DNA of 64,000 nt, taken from positions 62,001 to 126,000 of the forward strand of contig CAVQNF010000039.1 in the NCBI GenBank assembly GCA_963713805.1. The letters are read 5' to 3'. The stretch's first letter is position 1. The number at the start of each line of letters is the position of its first letter. Below, piece after piece: positions 33,132-43,385 of the stretch. A program made the translations under genes and the position numbers. Origin of the DNA: GAS188 sp963713805 (GTDB taxonomy: Bacteria > Pseudomonadota > Alphaproteobacteria > Rhizobiales > Beijerinckiaceae). The notes beneath the pieces were generated by a model, which saw only the letters and a list, made by a program, of their open reading frames with translations, was not told the origin of the DNA and ran no database searches.

Positions 33132-33885
33132 TAATCTTGAACGACAAGCTGGTCTCCACGTCGCGATCATCATGGACGGCAATGGACGTTGGGGGACACG
33201 CCGCGGCCTGCCGCGGACCGCCGGGCACCGCGCCGGCGTGGACGCCGTCCGGCGCGTGGTGGAGGCCGCGCCCGGATTGGGCATCGGCACCCTGACTGTG
33301 TTCGGCTTTTCCAGCGCCAATTGGCGGCGACCCGAGGCTGAGGTGTGCTCGCTCATGTCGCTTTTTTCGCAATTTCTCAGAGCCGAGCTCGCGGGGCTCG
33401 TCGAAAGCGGCACGCGCCTCACCGTCATCGGCCGTCGCGACCGCCTACCGGAGGGCCTGCGCGACGAGATCGCTCGCGCGGAGGCGGCGACGGGGCCGGG
33501 GAAGCGTCTCGATCTGCGCATCGCGCTCGACTATTCCTCGCGCGATGCCATCGCCAATGCGGCGGCGAGTTGGCTCGCCGAATTTCCCTTCTCCCGCGAT
33601 GTCGTTTCACGCGACGTCATGTTTTGCGACCTCTTGGGCCGGCTCATCCTCCGGCAAGGCGATGATGCCGGCAGGGAGGTCGATCTGCTCATAAGGACCG
33701 GCGGCGAGAAGAGGCTCTCCGATTTCCTCTTGTGGGAAAGCGCCTATGCCGAGCTTTATTTCCTCGACAAGATGTGGCCCGATTTCGGCGCCGAGGATCT
33801 GCGCGAGGCCGTCGCCGATTTCGGGCGCCGCGGACGTACCTTTGGTGGTCTCGAGCCCATCGACGCCAAGGTCGCGGCCGAATAG
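33124..33885 (+). CDS. uppS: Isoprenyl transferase (undecaprenyl diphosphate synthase family)
   Basis: cis-Prenyltransferase that makes the lipid carrier for peptidoglycan and polysaccharides. 253 residues. Motifs: VAIIMDGNGRWGTRRGLPRT (catalytic Asp in MDGN), FGFSSANWRRP, and LLIRTGGEKRLSDFLLWESA with FLDKMWPDF at the C-terminal side. The ATG at 33124 starts inside a palindromic operator. Since the usual cell-wall operon (frr-uppS-cdsA) is not here, this may be a second, separately regulated copy. Confidence 0.93.
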   Translation: MQSNLERQAGLHVAIIMDGNGRWGTRRGLPRTAGHRAGVDAVRRVVEAAPGLGIGTLTVFGFSSANWRRPEAEVCSLMSLFSQFLRAELAGLVESGTRLTVIGRRDRLPEGLRDEIARAEAATGPGKRLDLRIALDYSSRDAIANAAASWLAEFPFSRDVVSRDVMFCDLLGRLILRQGDDAGREVDLLIRTGGEKRLSDFLLWESAYAELYFLDKMWPDFGAEDLREAVADFGRRGRTFGGLEPIDAKVAAE

Positions 33886-33901
33886 AATTTTCGTCGCCGC
33901 C

Positions 33902-34204
33902 TTACGTCCCATGCCTGTTGGCCGCGCTCGCCTCCTTCATCGCGGCCTCGCGCGCATCGACGACGACCGTGCTGACGATCCCCTTGCCGGCGAGCAGCGT
34001 TTCGAGCGCCGCGAGCCAGAGCGCGTAGTAGCGCTCGCTCGCGCCCCTGTGCTTCGGCGGCCTTGATCTGCGCACCGAGCGCGAGCGAGAACTCGCGCCA
34101 TTCGAACACACCCTTGTCGCCGAGCTCGACCGCGAGCGCGAAGGCTTGCGCCTCCCAAGGCTCGCGAAACGGCGTTTCGGGACGGATGCAGCGAAGCGGA
34201 CGAG
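33902..34204 (-). CDS. Nitrile hydratase accessory (activator) protein, frame break
   Basis: About 100 residues, similar to the small accessory proteins that help insert the metal into nitrile hydratase. Fragments in two frames: RPETPFREPWEAQAFALAV, GDKGVFEWREFSLALG, then ERYYALWLAALETLLAGKG and the C terminus EASAANRHGT. The frame changes at about 34045. It follows nthB with no clear start codon, probably because of indels at the junction, so the upstream limit is approximate. Confidence 0.72.
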   Translation of the reverse strand, partial: LVRFAASVPKRRFASLGRRKPSRSRSSSATRVCSNGASSRSRSVRRSRPPKHRGASERYYALWLAALETLLAGKGIVSTVVVDAREAAMKEASAANRHGT

Positions 34205-34866
34205 CGCCGGTTCGAGATAAGGCTCGAACGCCTCGACGCTCACCGTAAGCGTCGGGATCGGCTCGCTTCGCCCCATAATTCACGCGACGGGAAGGCGACC
34301 GTGTAGAGCCAGACGGGCTCGCTCTTGCCCGAGCGCGCTGGCATCGGGAAAGACATGAGCGCCGTGCACGCGTTCGACCACGCCCTCCTTGCCGCGCGCG
34401 TAGCGCGGCAAGCCGCGTGTGGCCTCCGGGGTGCATGACCTTGGTGCGCACGCGCTCGCCGACCGCGAAGCGCGCCGGCGCCGGCGGCGCGCGCTCATAG
34501 GGCGTGCCCTTGGCCATGAGGCGGCGTGCCTCGGCGGCGGTGAGCTTCGGCCGGCGCGTCTTCGCCGGCGGCCCCGCCACGCGGCCACTGTCGAGCTCCG
34601 CCGCGTCGAGAAGGGCCTTTTCCCGCAACAGGCGCTCGAGCGCGCGCAGCCAGATCTCGTAATAGCTGGCGTTGAGATAGAGCGCCGGGTGCAGGCTTTC
34701 GCGCGCATGGCGTCCCTCGTCGATGCTCCATTCGCCCAAGGCGCCGGCCGCCAAGCGTCAGGGCGAGCGCGCGTTCTTCCCAGGGAGCGTGAAACACAGG
34801 CTCGTGCGCCTCATGCTCGACCGGGCCGAAGCCCATCGCGCCGCCGAGATCCTGCGCGCCGTTCAT
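34205..34866 (-). CDS. nthB: Nitrile hydratase beta subunit, several frame breaks
   Basis: Beta subunit of the enzyme that hydrates nitriles to amides. Starts at ATG 34866 (MNGAQDLGGAMGFGPV, canonical), overlapping the nthA stop. Pieces in order: HAPWEERALALTL, then GALGEWSIDEGRHARESL and YLNASYYEIWLRALERLL, then VGERVRTKVMHPGGHTR, RYARGKEGVVERVHGAHVFP, VWLYTVAF and VSVEAFEPYLEPA. Frame changes at about 34745, 34410, 34330 and 34265, mostly one extra base. All family blocks are present, so the gene is complete apart from indels. Confidence 0.82.
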
Positions 34867-35498
34867 GCGGCGGCTCGGGCGGGCGCGAGCGCGAGGCCCG
34901 TTCCGATCATCGATTCGCGGGTGACGAGCGCGGCGAGGCGTTCCTCGCTCAGTCCTTGCGTGCCTTCGGGCCGCAGGGGCAGGACGAGGTAGCGCGTCTC
35001 GGCGGTCGAATCCCAGACGCGGATCGCCGTGGTCGGCGGCAACGTCACGCCGAAATCCTTCAGCACCGCGCGCGGCTCGATGACGGCGCGCGAGCGGTAG
35101 GGCGGCGATTTGTACCAGACCGGCGGCAGGCCGAGCAGCGGCCAGGGATAGCAGGAGCACAAGGTGCAGACGATGAGGTTGTGGAGCCGCGGCGTGTTCT
35201 CGACGACGACGATATGCTCGCCACCGCGTCCGCCGAGGCCGAGCTCGGCCGCGGCCGCCGTCCCGTCGGCAAGGAGGCGCGCGCGAAAAGCGCCGTCGCT
35301 CCAGGCCTTCGCCACCAGCTTGGCGCCGTTCATGGGGCCGACCTCGTGCGCATAGGTCTCGACGATGACGTCGAGCGCCGCCGGATCGACATAGCCTTTC
35401 TCGACCAGGAGCTGCTCGAGCGCCTTCACCCGCGCCGCCGGATCATATCCGTCGAGCGCCACGCGCCCATGATCGCTCGGACAGGCACAACTCGCCAT
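34863..35498 (-). CDS. nthA: Nitrile hydratase alpha subunit (cobalt type)
   Basis: Catalytic metal-binding subunit, 211 residues, intact frame. The metal claw is CTLCSCY with Thr after the first Cys, the form linked to non-corrin cobalt (iron enzymes have Ser). It is followed by YPWPLLGLPPVWYKSPPYR and IRVWDSTAETRYLVLPLRP. The start at 35498 has GAGAGGAAG upstream. It forms an ATGA overlap with nthB; with the accessory gene it makes a three-gene operon. Confidence 0.93.
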   Translation of the reverse strand: MASCACPSDHGRVALDGYDPAARVKALEQLLVEKGYVDPAALDVIVETYAHEVGPMNGAKLVAKAWSDGAFRARLLADGTAAAAELGLGGRGGEHIVVVENTPRLHNLIVCTLCSCYPWPLLGLPPVWYKSPPYRSRAVIEPRAVLKDFGVTLPPTTAIRVWDSTAETRYLVLPLRPEGTQGLSEERLAALVTRESMIGTGLALAPARAAA

Positions 35499-35627
35499 GC
35501 TTCCTCTCGCCAGGTCGCGGCCGCGGCGCTCTCCGCCGGCCGGCCCCAGGTGTACTATACGCCTTTCCACGCCGGATAAAATGCGGGAGCATGCGAGGAA
35601 AGGAATCGGAGCCTTGGCCTTGCGCAG

Positions 35628-36403
35628 ATGACGACATACGACAGCGTCCACTATCGCTCGCTTGCTCGGCAGAGGCATCGTGGTGACGGGAGGCGCCTCG
35701 CGGGATCGGCGCCGCCATGGTCGAGGCTTTCGCGGCGCAAGGCGCGCGAGTCGATTTCCTCGACATCGACGAGGAGGCCGCTAAGCGCGCTCCTTTCCGA
35801 GCTCGACGGAAAGCCGGTCCGCTACCACCGCTGCGACGTGACCGACATCGCTTCGCTGCGCAGGACGATCGCAGCGATCGAGGACGGATCGGGCCCGATC
35901 CATGCGCTCGTGAACAATGCGGCGCGCGACGACCGCCACGCCTTCGCGAGCGTCGAGCCCGGCTATTGGAACGACAATCTCGCCGTCAATCTCAACCATC
36001 AGTTCTTCGCGACCCAAGCCGTGGCGCCCGCGATGGCGAAACGCGGTGCGGGCTCGATCATCATGTTCGGCTCCGTCGCCTGGATGCGCGGCAGGCCCGG
36101 CCTCGCCGCCTACACCACCGCGAAAGCCGCGATCAACGGGCTGACGCGAACGCTGGCGCGCGAGCTCGGCGAAAGCGGCATTCGCGTCAACTGCATCGTG
36201 CCCGGAGCCATCGCCACGCGAGCGCCAGGCACGGCTGTGGCGCACGCCGGCCCTCGAGACAGGAGTTCCTGGACCGGCAAGCCCTGAAGCTCAGGCTCGA
36301 CGCGAGCCATGTGGCGCGCATGGCGCTGTTCCTCGCTTCCGACGAGGCCGCCGGCTGCACGGCGCAGAATTTCATCGTCGATGCCGGCATCACGGTGAAT
36401 TGA
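35628..36403 (+). CDS. SDR-family sugar dehydrogenase, frame breaks
   Basis: Classical short-chain dehydrogenase of about 255 residues. Cofactor motif VVTGGAS(x)GIGAAM around 35690 is split by one extra base; then MVEAFAAQGARVDFLDIDEE, HALVNNAARDDRH (NNAx motif), IIMFGSVAW, catalytic YTTAK, SGIRVNCIVPGAI, and near the C terminus CTAQNFIVDAGITVN. Frames change at about 35700, 35790 and 36250. Its place before a sugar kinase and CUT2 ABC genes suggests oxidation of a pentose, deoxysugar or polyol. Confidence 0.82.
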
Positions 36404-36439
36404 GAAGCGGCTCGTGATCAGCGAGGGTTCTCGAACGCG

Positions 36440-37574
36440 ATGACCAAGGTTCTCTGCGTCGGCATCGCGACGCTCGATTACGTCTATGCCGTCGAAGGCA
36501 TGCCGCGCCGTGGCGAAAAATACCGCGCGCATGATCTCGTGGTCGTCGGCGGCGGGACGGCGGCGACCGCCGCTCACGCGATCGCCACGGCTCGGCGGAA
36601 AGCGCCATGCTGGCGACGCGCCTCGGGGATGATCGCGATCGGGCGATGCGATCGTCGCGGAGCTCGAGGCGGCCGGCGTCGATTGCAGCCTCGCAAGGCG
36701 TCTTCCCGGCCTGCGGTCGCCGTCCTCGGCGGTGCTCGTCGACCCTGAAGGGGAGCGTCTCGTCACTTGCTACGCCGATATGCGCACGCCCGACGACGCC
36801 TCCTGGCTGCCACCTCGCCTGCCCGAGGGCACGAACGCCGTCCTCGCCGATGTCGCCTGGGTCACCGGCGCGACGCGGCTTCTTGCGGCCGCGCGCGAGG
36901 CCGGCGTGCCGAGCGTGATCGACGGCGACCGGGTGGTCGACGACAGGAGCTATTTCGACATGGCGACCCATGTCGCCTATTCGGCCGCGACCGTGCAGCG
37001 CCCTCACGGGCATCGACGATCCGCGCGCGGGCCTTGCGGCGCTCGCCGGCAACGGCCCGCAACTGGCTCTGCGTGACGGATGGCGCGCGCGGCGTCTGGT
37101 TCACGGCGGACGGCGCGATCGACGCATGTGCCCGCCTATGCCGTCGCGGCCGTCGATACGCTCGGCGCGGGTGACGTGTTCCATGGCGCGCTCGCGCTCG
37201 CGCTCGGCGAAGGCATGGCGGAACGGCGCGCGGTGCGCTTCGCCAACGCCGCCGCGGCGCTCAAATGCCTCAGCTTCGGCGGCGGACGGATCGGGGCGCC
37301 GACCCGGGCGGCGGTCGAGGCGTTCATGCGCGAGCGGGGGAGATCGAAAGCTCGCAAGGCGCGGCAGGGACGAGGGGCAGGCACTGCGGCGCTGCGCAAC
37401 GCTAAAAGCGGCCGCAATATTCCTCGGCAAAGCTTCGTGTTGCCTGCGACGACATTCATTGTGCCATGCTGGCCTTTCAAGCGCACGGGAAAATCCCGGC
37501 AGGGCCGCAGAGCCCGATGGTCCGGCCCGGCAGATGGCTTGTCCATTTGTCGGCAAGGCTGGCCAAATGCATGA
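36440..37574 (+). CDS. PfkB-family sugar kinase, frame breaks
   Basis: Ribokinase-like carbohydrate kinase. MTKVLCVGIATLDYVYAVEG and LVVVGGGTAATAAHA (substrate region) are in frame one; AMLATRLGDD, VLVDPEGERLVTCYAD and SVIDGDRVVDDRSYFD in others; the catalytic DTLGAGDVFHGALALAL anion-hole motif is near 37160. Frames change at about 36590, 36660, 37010 and 37120. Kinase homology ends near 37340; the visible frame runs to 37574 without family likeness, so the true stop is probably earlier. It is the second gene of the sugar operon. Confidence 0.78.
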
Positions 37575-37630
37575 AATTCATGGATCACATCGGTCCACTC
37601 GGGTCGAGGAAACCCCCAAGGAGAAGAGTT

Positions 37631-38762
37631 ATGAAATCGATTCTTCGCGTGTCGGGGCTCGCATTGGCGGGCCTGTTGCTGTCCTCGGTCGCGACCTGTG
37701 CCGGTCCCAAGATCGTGTCGGGTCCGGGCGCCAATCCCACCTGCTTCAAGCCTTGGTCGGCATCAGACGAAATTCTTCCAGTGGGAGAAGAAGCCCGGCC
37801 CGTATCGCATCGCGGTGGTCAACGGCTTCGTCGGCAATACCTGGCGCATTCAGATGATCAAGACGGCGAAGGCCTTCGCCGAGCAACCGGGCATCAAGGA
37901 GAACATCAAGGAGTTCAAGGTCGTCTCGACCGGGACCGACGTCGCGGCCCAGCTCGGCGCGATGGAGGACTTCATCAACCAGGGCTTCGACGCGATCGTC
38001 ACGATCGCCGTGGCTCCGGACGGCTTCGACCGCATCATCCGCCTCGCCGACAAGAACAACGTCGTCGTCGTTCCCTTCGACAACATCCTCGACACCGACA
38101 AGGTGATGATGGTCAACGAGGACCAGAAGGAGATGGGCCGCATGTCGGCCAAATGGCTGATCAACGAGAGCGGCAAGACCTCCGGCGACATCCTCGAGGT
38201 GCGCGGCTTGCCGGGCAATTCGGTCGATCGCGACCGCCATCTCGGCTTCCGCGAGGTGCTGGAAGCGCCGGGCAACAACTTCAAGATCACCGAGGTCGTC
38301 GGCAACTGGGATTCGGGCACCTCGCAGAAGGTGACGGCCGACGCGCTCGCCGTGCACGGCCATTTCGACGGCGTGTTCACGCAAGGCGGCTCGGACGGCA
38401 CGGTGCGCGCCATGATCGACGCCAAGCATCCTTACGTGCCGATGTCGGGCGAGGGCGAGAACGAGTTCCGCAAGCAGATCGCCGAGCATTACAAGGACGG
38501 GCTCAAGGGCATGTCCTACGGGCAGTCGCCCGCGCTCGTCGCCATCTCGATCAAGGCCGCGATCTCGGCCTTGCAGGGCAATGTCATGCCGCAGCTGATC
38601 TCGATCCCGATCCCCGTCGCCGATTACAAGACGCTCAAGGACGGCGAGAACTACTGGTCGAATCTGAGCGCGAACTTCTTCGCGCCGAACCAGTTCCTGC
38701 CCTGCGGCGTGACCTTCACGGCGCCGGAGATCATGGCCCAAAGCGAAGCCAACGTGAAATAA
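37631..38762 (+). CDS. Sugar ABC transporter substrate-binding protein (CUT2 type), one frame break
   Basis: Periplasmic binding protein of about 375 residues. A signal peptide (MKSILRVSGLALAGLLLSSV) is followed by a Peripla_BP_4 (RbsB-like) domain: YRIAVVNGFVGNTWRIQM, INQGFDAIVTIAVAP, VVVVPFDNILDTDKV, DGVFTQGGSDGTVRAM. One base too many near 37770 separates FKPWSASD from KFFQWEKKPGP. Followed after ~75 bp by the ATPase gene; the gap holds a GC-rich stem (TGCCCGGCC...GGCCGGGCA-like at 38785-38810), plausible for controlling downstream expression. Confidence 0.88.
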
Positions 38763-38837
38763 GCGGCGCGCTCGCCAAAATGGACTGCCCGGCCTTGCCG
38801 GGCAGTCCAGCTCCTTCAAGAATTCGTGTCATATTCC

Positions 38838-40417
38838 ATGGTCGAAGAGAGCCGCGCGGTGAATGCAGCGAGCGAGGGGGATTTTCTCGCCCTCTCGGGC
38901 ATTTCCAAGCGTTATGGCGGCGTCACCGCGCTCGAGAACGTCGATTTTGCCTGTGGGCGCGGCAGGATCCACGCGGTGCTCGGCGAGAACGGCGCCGGCA
39001 AATCGACCTTGATCAAGATCGTCGCGGGTGTCGTGCAGCCGGATGCCGGCGCCATGCGGCTCGACGGCAAGGAGGTCCGCTTTCCTTCGCCCTCCTCCGC
39101 CAATGCGGCCGGCGTCGCCTCGATCTTCCAGGAATTGTCGCTCCTGCCCGACCTCTCGGTCGCGGACAATATTTCGATCGCAGCGCCGCCGCGCCGTTTC
39201 GGCATCATCGACGCGAAGGCGCAGCGCCGGCGCGCCGAGGCGCTTCTCGCCGAGATCGGCTGCGAAGACGTCAATCCCTCTGATGCGCGTGCGGGACTTG
39301 CCGCTTTCGCGCCGCCAGATGGTCGAGATCGCCAAGGCGCTCGGCCAGAGGCCGCAGCTTCTCGTGCTCGACGAAGCGACCTCCGCCCTCACCAGCGCCG
39401 ATGTCGAGAAGGTCTACGCCATGCTGGCGCGCCTCAAGGCGCAGAACGTCGCCATTCTCTACATCTCGCATCGCATGCATGAGGTGGAGGCCTTGGCCGA
39501 TCGGGCCTCGGTGTTCCGCAACGGTCGCCACATCGAGACTTTCGACTGGGGCACGCGCTCGACCGCCGAGATCGTGCAGCTCATGATCGGGCGCGATATC
39601 GCGACCCAATACCCGACAAAGCCGAAGCGGCCTCGCGCGAAGCCCGCGCTCAAGCTCGACAATCTGTGCTGGGAGAAGCGTCTCGAAGCCATCTCGCTCG
39701 ACGTCGGCGCGGGCGAGATCGTCGGCCTCGGCGGCCTCGACGGCCAGGGGCAGAAGACGCTGCTGCTCGCGCTTTTCGGCGTGCTGCGCGGCGTGACCGG
39801 CGAGATCACGATCAACGGCAAGCCGGTGCGGCCGGGCTCGCCGGCCTTCGCCAAGTCGCCTTCGGTCGGCGTCGCGCTCGTGCCCGAGGACCGCAAGACG
39901 GAAGGCTGATGCTGCCGATGTCGATCGCCGACAATCTGGCGATCGCCTCGCTCGACACGCTCTCGAAGGGCCTCTTCGTCGATCGCGCCAAGGAGCGCGT
40001 GGCGGTCGATGAAGGGCATCGCCCGGCTGCGCATCAAGATCGGCGACAGCGAAGGACGCGGTCTCGACGCTCTCGGGCGGCAATCAACAGAAGGTGGTCA
40101 TCGCCAAATGGCTGATGACCGAACCCGGCATCATTCTCCTCAACGATCCGACGCGCGGCATCGATGTCGGCACGAAGCAGGAAATCTACCGTCTCATGCG
40201 GGAGCTCGCCGACCAGGGCGTGGCGATCCTGTTCTACTCCACCGATTACGACGAGCTGATCGGCTGCTGCGATCGCGTCGCCATCATGTATGACGGACGC
40301 ATCGTGCGCGAGCTCGAAGGCGCCGATCTCAACGAGCACAACATCATCGCGAGCGCCCTCAACATCGACTCCGGCGCCGCGGGCGCCTCTTCGGCCGGCG
40401 AGGTCGCCCATGTCTAG
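38838..40417 (+). CDS. Sugar ABC transporter ATP-binding protein (two ATPase domains), frame breaks
   Basis: CUT2-type (RbsA/MglA) ATPase of about 525 residues with two nucleotide-binding domains. Domain 1: LGENGAGKSTLIKI (Walker A), LSRRQMVEIAKAL (signature region), LVLDEATSALTSADV. Domain 2: degenerate Walker A (GGLDGQGQKTLLLALFG), VPEDRKTEG, LSGGNQQKVVIAKWL, ILLNDPTRGIDVGTK. Frames change at about 39290, 39905, 40015 and 40065. ATG 38838 is preferred; GTG 38826 is in frame upstream. Its stop overlaps the next permease start. Confidence 0.88.
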
Positions 40418-41616
40418 CTCGACACTCTCCGAACCCGCCGTGTCCGGTGCTTCGATGTCAGGCGCTGCCGATGCCCGGGCTTTCTCCCGAGGCGCAGCCT
40501 CGGCGGCGATCTCCTCATCCGAATTCGCCAGAACATCGGCCTCGTCACCGCGATCGGGCTCTTTTGCGTCGTCTATCTCTTCTATCACCTTGCGCATCCC
40601 AAGGGTTTCTCCTCGGCGGTCTTCGTGCAGAACGCCGATGAGGTCTTCACCCTCGCCATGGTCGCGATGGCGCAGACGCTGCCCGTGCTCGCGGCCGGGC
40701 TCGATCTTTCCGTCGGCGCGGTGATGACCATGGTCGGCTGCATCGCGAGCTATGTCTTGAGCGGCGCCGCCGAAGGCACGCCGATCGAGTTCACGCTTCG
40801 GCTGGTTCCCATCACGTGCTCGCGGTGTTGCCGGGCGGGCATCGCCGGCATCATCACCGGCATGCTCATCTGCCTCATCGCCGGCACGCTCGCGGGCTTC
40901 CTCAACGGCTGCGTCGTGGTCTACGGGCGCATTCAGCCGATCATCGCGACGCTTGGCGACCGGCGCCATCTATATCGGCATCGCGCTCTTCCTGCGGCCC
41001 ACGCCCGGCGGCAAGATCGATGATGATTTGAACTGGGCGCTCACCAACTCGCTTCAGGACTTTGCCTCGACCGTCCATATCTTCGATGACGGCAATGCTG
41101 CCTGGTTTGCGCCCTTCGGCGCCATTCCGGTGCCCTTCGTCCTCATCGTGCTGATCGCGCTTCTCGTCTGGGTGCCGTTCCGCCGCTCGGTCACCGGGCG
41201 CGGCGTCTACGCGATCGGCTCGGCCGAAGGCGCGGCCTATATGTCGGGGCTTCGCATCGATCGCGCCAAGCTCGCCGCCTTCACGCTCGCGGGCTTCTTC
41301 GCCGGCTGCGGCGGCTTGTTCCTGGCGATTCAGACCTCTTCGGGCAATGCCGACATTCCGCAGGCCGGGACCTACACCTTGAACTCGATCGCGGCCGTGG
41401 TCATCGGCGGCACTTCGCTGCTCGGAGGAACCGGCAGCGCGATCGGCTCGATTTTCGGCGCGCTCATCTTGCGGGTGATCTCCTTCTTCTTCCGCATCTT
41501 CGACATCGCGCCGCTCTCTGCAGCCGCTGTTCGAAGGCATCATCCTTCTCGCCGCGGTCAGCATCGGGGCGCTCCGCGTGCTGCGCGTCAAGAATACGCT
41601 GGAGCTCTTCCGGTGA
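40410..41616 (+). CDS. Sugar ABC transporter permease (CUT2 type) 1, frame breaks
   Basis: BPD_transp_2 permease of about 400 residues with 8-10 membrane segments: GLFCVVYLFYHLAHPKGFSS, LAMVAMAQTLPVLAAGLDLS, the family loop GLDLSVGAV, NGCVVVYGRIQPIIATL, VTGRGVYAIGSAEGAAYMSG (cytoplasmic coupling loop), and VVIGGTSLLGGTGSAIGS. Frames change at about 40480, 40965 and 41515. The end at 41616 overlaps the next permease in GTGA. Confidence 0.85.
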
Positions 41617-42579
41617 CCGCCGCCTCGCTCAATCTGTCGCTTTCGCGCGACGCGCGGCCGATCCTGATCTCGGCCTCGTTCATCGTCGTCATCCTCGTCG
41701 CCGGGACGTTCTACACCTTGTCGCGGCTCGGCACCGCGCCGCTCTTGTCCCCCAACTATCTGCTCCAGCAATTGCAGATCGGCTCCTTCCTCGGCATCGT
41801 CGCCGCGGGAATGATGATCGTCATCCTCATCTCGCAGATCGATCTTTCCGTGCCCTGGACCTTGACGGCGGCCGCCATGATGGCGACCGCGGTCGGCGGG
41901 CCTTGGGCCTTGCCGGTCGGCCTCGGGGTGGGGCTTCTCGTCGGCCTCGTGAATGGGGTCGGCGTCGCCTATCTGCGCATTCCCTCGATGATCTTCACGC
42001 TCGGCGTCAACGCCGTGATGCGCGGCCTGATGGTCGCCCATACGGGCGGGTTCGCACCGCAGACCGCCGCCACCGACTTGATGCGCTGGCTCGCCGCCGA
42101 GCACAGCTTCGGCATTCCAAACGCGCTTTTCGTTTGGCTCGCCGTCTCGGTTCTCGTCGCGCTCATCCTGCGACGCATGGCGCTCGGCCGCTACATCTAC
42201 GCCATCGGCAACAAGGAGGCCGCGGCCTATCTCGCCGGCGTCAACACGCGCGGCGTCATCGTCATCTGCATTCGCGCTCTGCGGTCTCGCCGCGGGCCTC
42301 GCCGGCGTGCTGCTCGCCGGCTATTCGACCAAGGCCTATCAAGGGATGGGCGATGCCTATCTCCTGCCCTCGATCGCCGCCGTCGTCATCGGCGGCACCA
42401 ATATTCTGGGTGGGCGCGGCCGCTATCTCGGCACCTTCGTCGGCGTCATCCTGATCGTGCTCTTGAACAGCGTGCTCTCGATCATGGAGATGCCGGAAGC
42501 CGGCCGACAGGTGATCTATGGCGCCGTCATCATCTTGATGCTGCTCGTCTACGGGCGCGGCGAGCGGGTGACCAGTTAG
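41613..42579 (+). CDS. Sugar ABC transporter permease (CUT2 type) 2, one frame break
   Basis: Second BPD_transp_2 permease, about 320 residues: LISQIDLSVPWTLTAAA, YLRIPSMIFTLGVNAVMRGL, LGRYIYAIGNKEAAAYLAGV (coupling loop), VVIGGTNILGGRGRYLG and RQVIYGAVIILMLLVYGR. The start is GTG 41613 overlapping the upstream stop. The frame changes near 42275. Its TAG stop at 42577-42579 is the first part of heptad array 3. Two permeases plus one double ATPase make a complete importer with the binding protein. Confidence 0.87.
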
Positions 42580-42670
42580 CGAGTAGCGAATGGCGAGTAG
42601 CGAATAGTTAGAAGAAAATAGAGCGCCCGCTGTCCGCCACTCTACTCGCTACTCGCTACTCGCTACTCGC
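42575..42670. repeat. Heptad repeat array 3 (inverted)
   Basis: Left arm with GCGAGTA/GCGAATG units from the permease stop, a ~35-bp AT-rich centre, right arm with four consecutive CTACTCG heptads (about 42642-42669). It links two convergent genes, and both stops lie inside it. Confidence 0.87.
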
Positions 42671-43250
42671 CCTTTCCGATCATTCGCCGCCGCCCCCGAC
42701 GACACTCCGACGAGGGCCGGACGCAGCACGCGCTCGCCGATCGCGTAGCCGGGCTGGATCACGGTGTGCACCTGGCCCTTGGCGAGATTGTCGTGCGGCG
42801 CCTCGAACATCGCCTGATGCAGATTGGGGTCGAATTTCTCGCCCGCCGGGTCGAGCTTGCGCACCCCGTGACGCTCGAGCACCTTGGCGAACTCGCGCTC
42901 GGTGAGCTCGACGCCCTCGATCAAGCCCGGCAAGACCGCCCTCGGTCTTGCGCGCCTCGCCCGGAACCGTCTCGAGCGCGCGCCGCAGATTGTCGGCGAC
43001 CGAAAGCATGTCGCGCGCGAAGGCCGACACGCGTAGGCACGGGTGTCGGCGACTTCCTTCTCGGTGCGCCGGCGCAAATTCTCCATTTCCGCGAGAGCGC
43101 GCAGGAGCTTGTCCTTCAGCTCCGCCTTCTCCTGCTCGAGCTTTGCCGCGGCATCCTCCCGAGGCCGCGCCATCGACGCTGGCCGCGTCCGGCGCCGTTC
43201 GGGGCAGCCTCGTTGCGAGGAGTCCGCGGCTTTTCGTCTTCGCCGGCCAT
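42649..43250 (-). CDS. grpE: Nucleotide exchange factor GrpE, frame breaks
   Basis: DnaK cochaperone that releases ADP. About 200 residues: Asp/Glu-rich start MAGEDEKPRT, long coiled coil (AAAKLEQEKAELKDKLLRAL, AEMENLRRRTEKEVADTRAYA), SVADNLRRALETVPGE, and the beta domain GEKFDPNLHQAMFEAP, HTVIQPGYAIGERVLRPALV. Frames change at about 43165, 43030 and 42930. The last residues (RVASSE) are encoded by heptad array 3. The start is ATG 43250 (or 43253) with AGAGGA before it. Since GrpE is needed for growth, the breaks are probably errors. Confidence 0.9.
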
Positions 43251-43385
43251 CATGTCCTCTTTCAGCAACAGGTCCGGATCGCGATATCTGTAAGCTTCGG
43301 CTCGAAAATCAAGTCCAATGTCGGCAAATCCAGCCCTCAGATCCGAACGCGCCAAGGCGGGCGGCCTTAAAGGGGTCGCTTTCGC

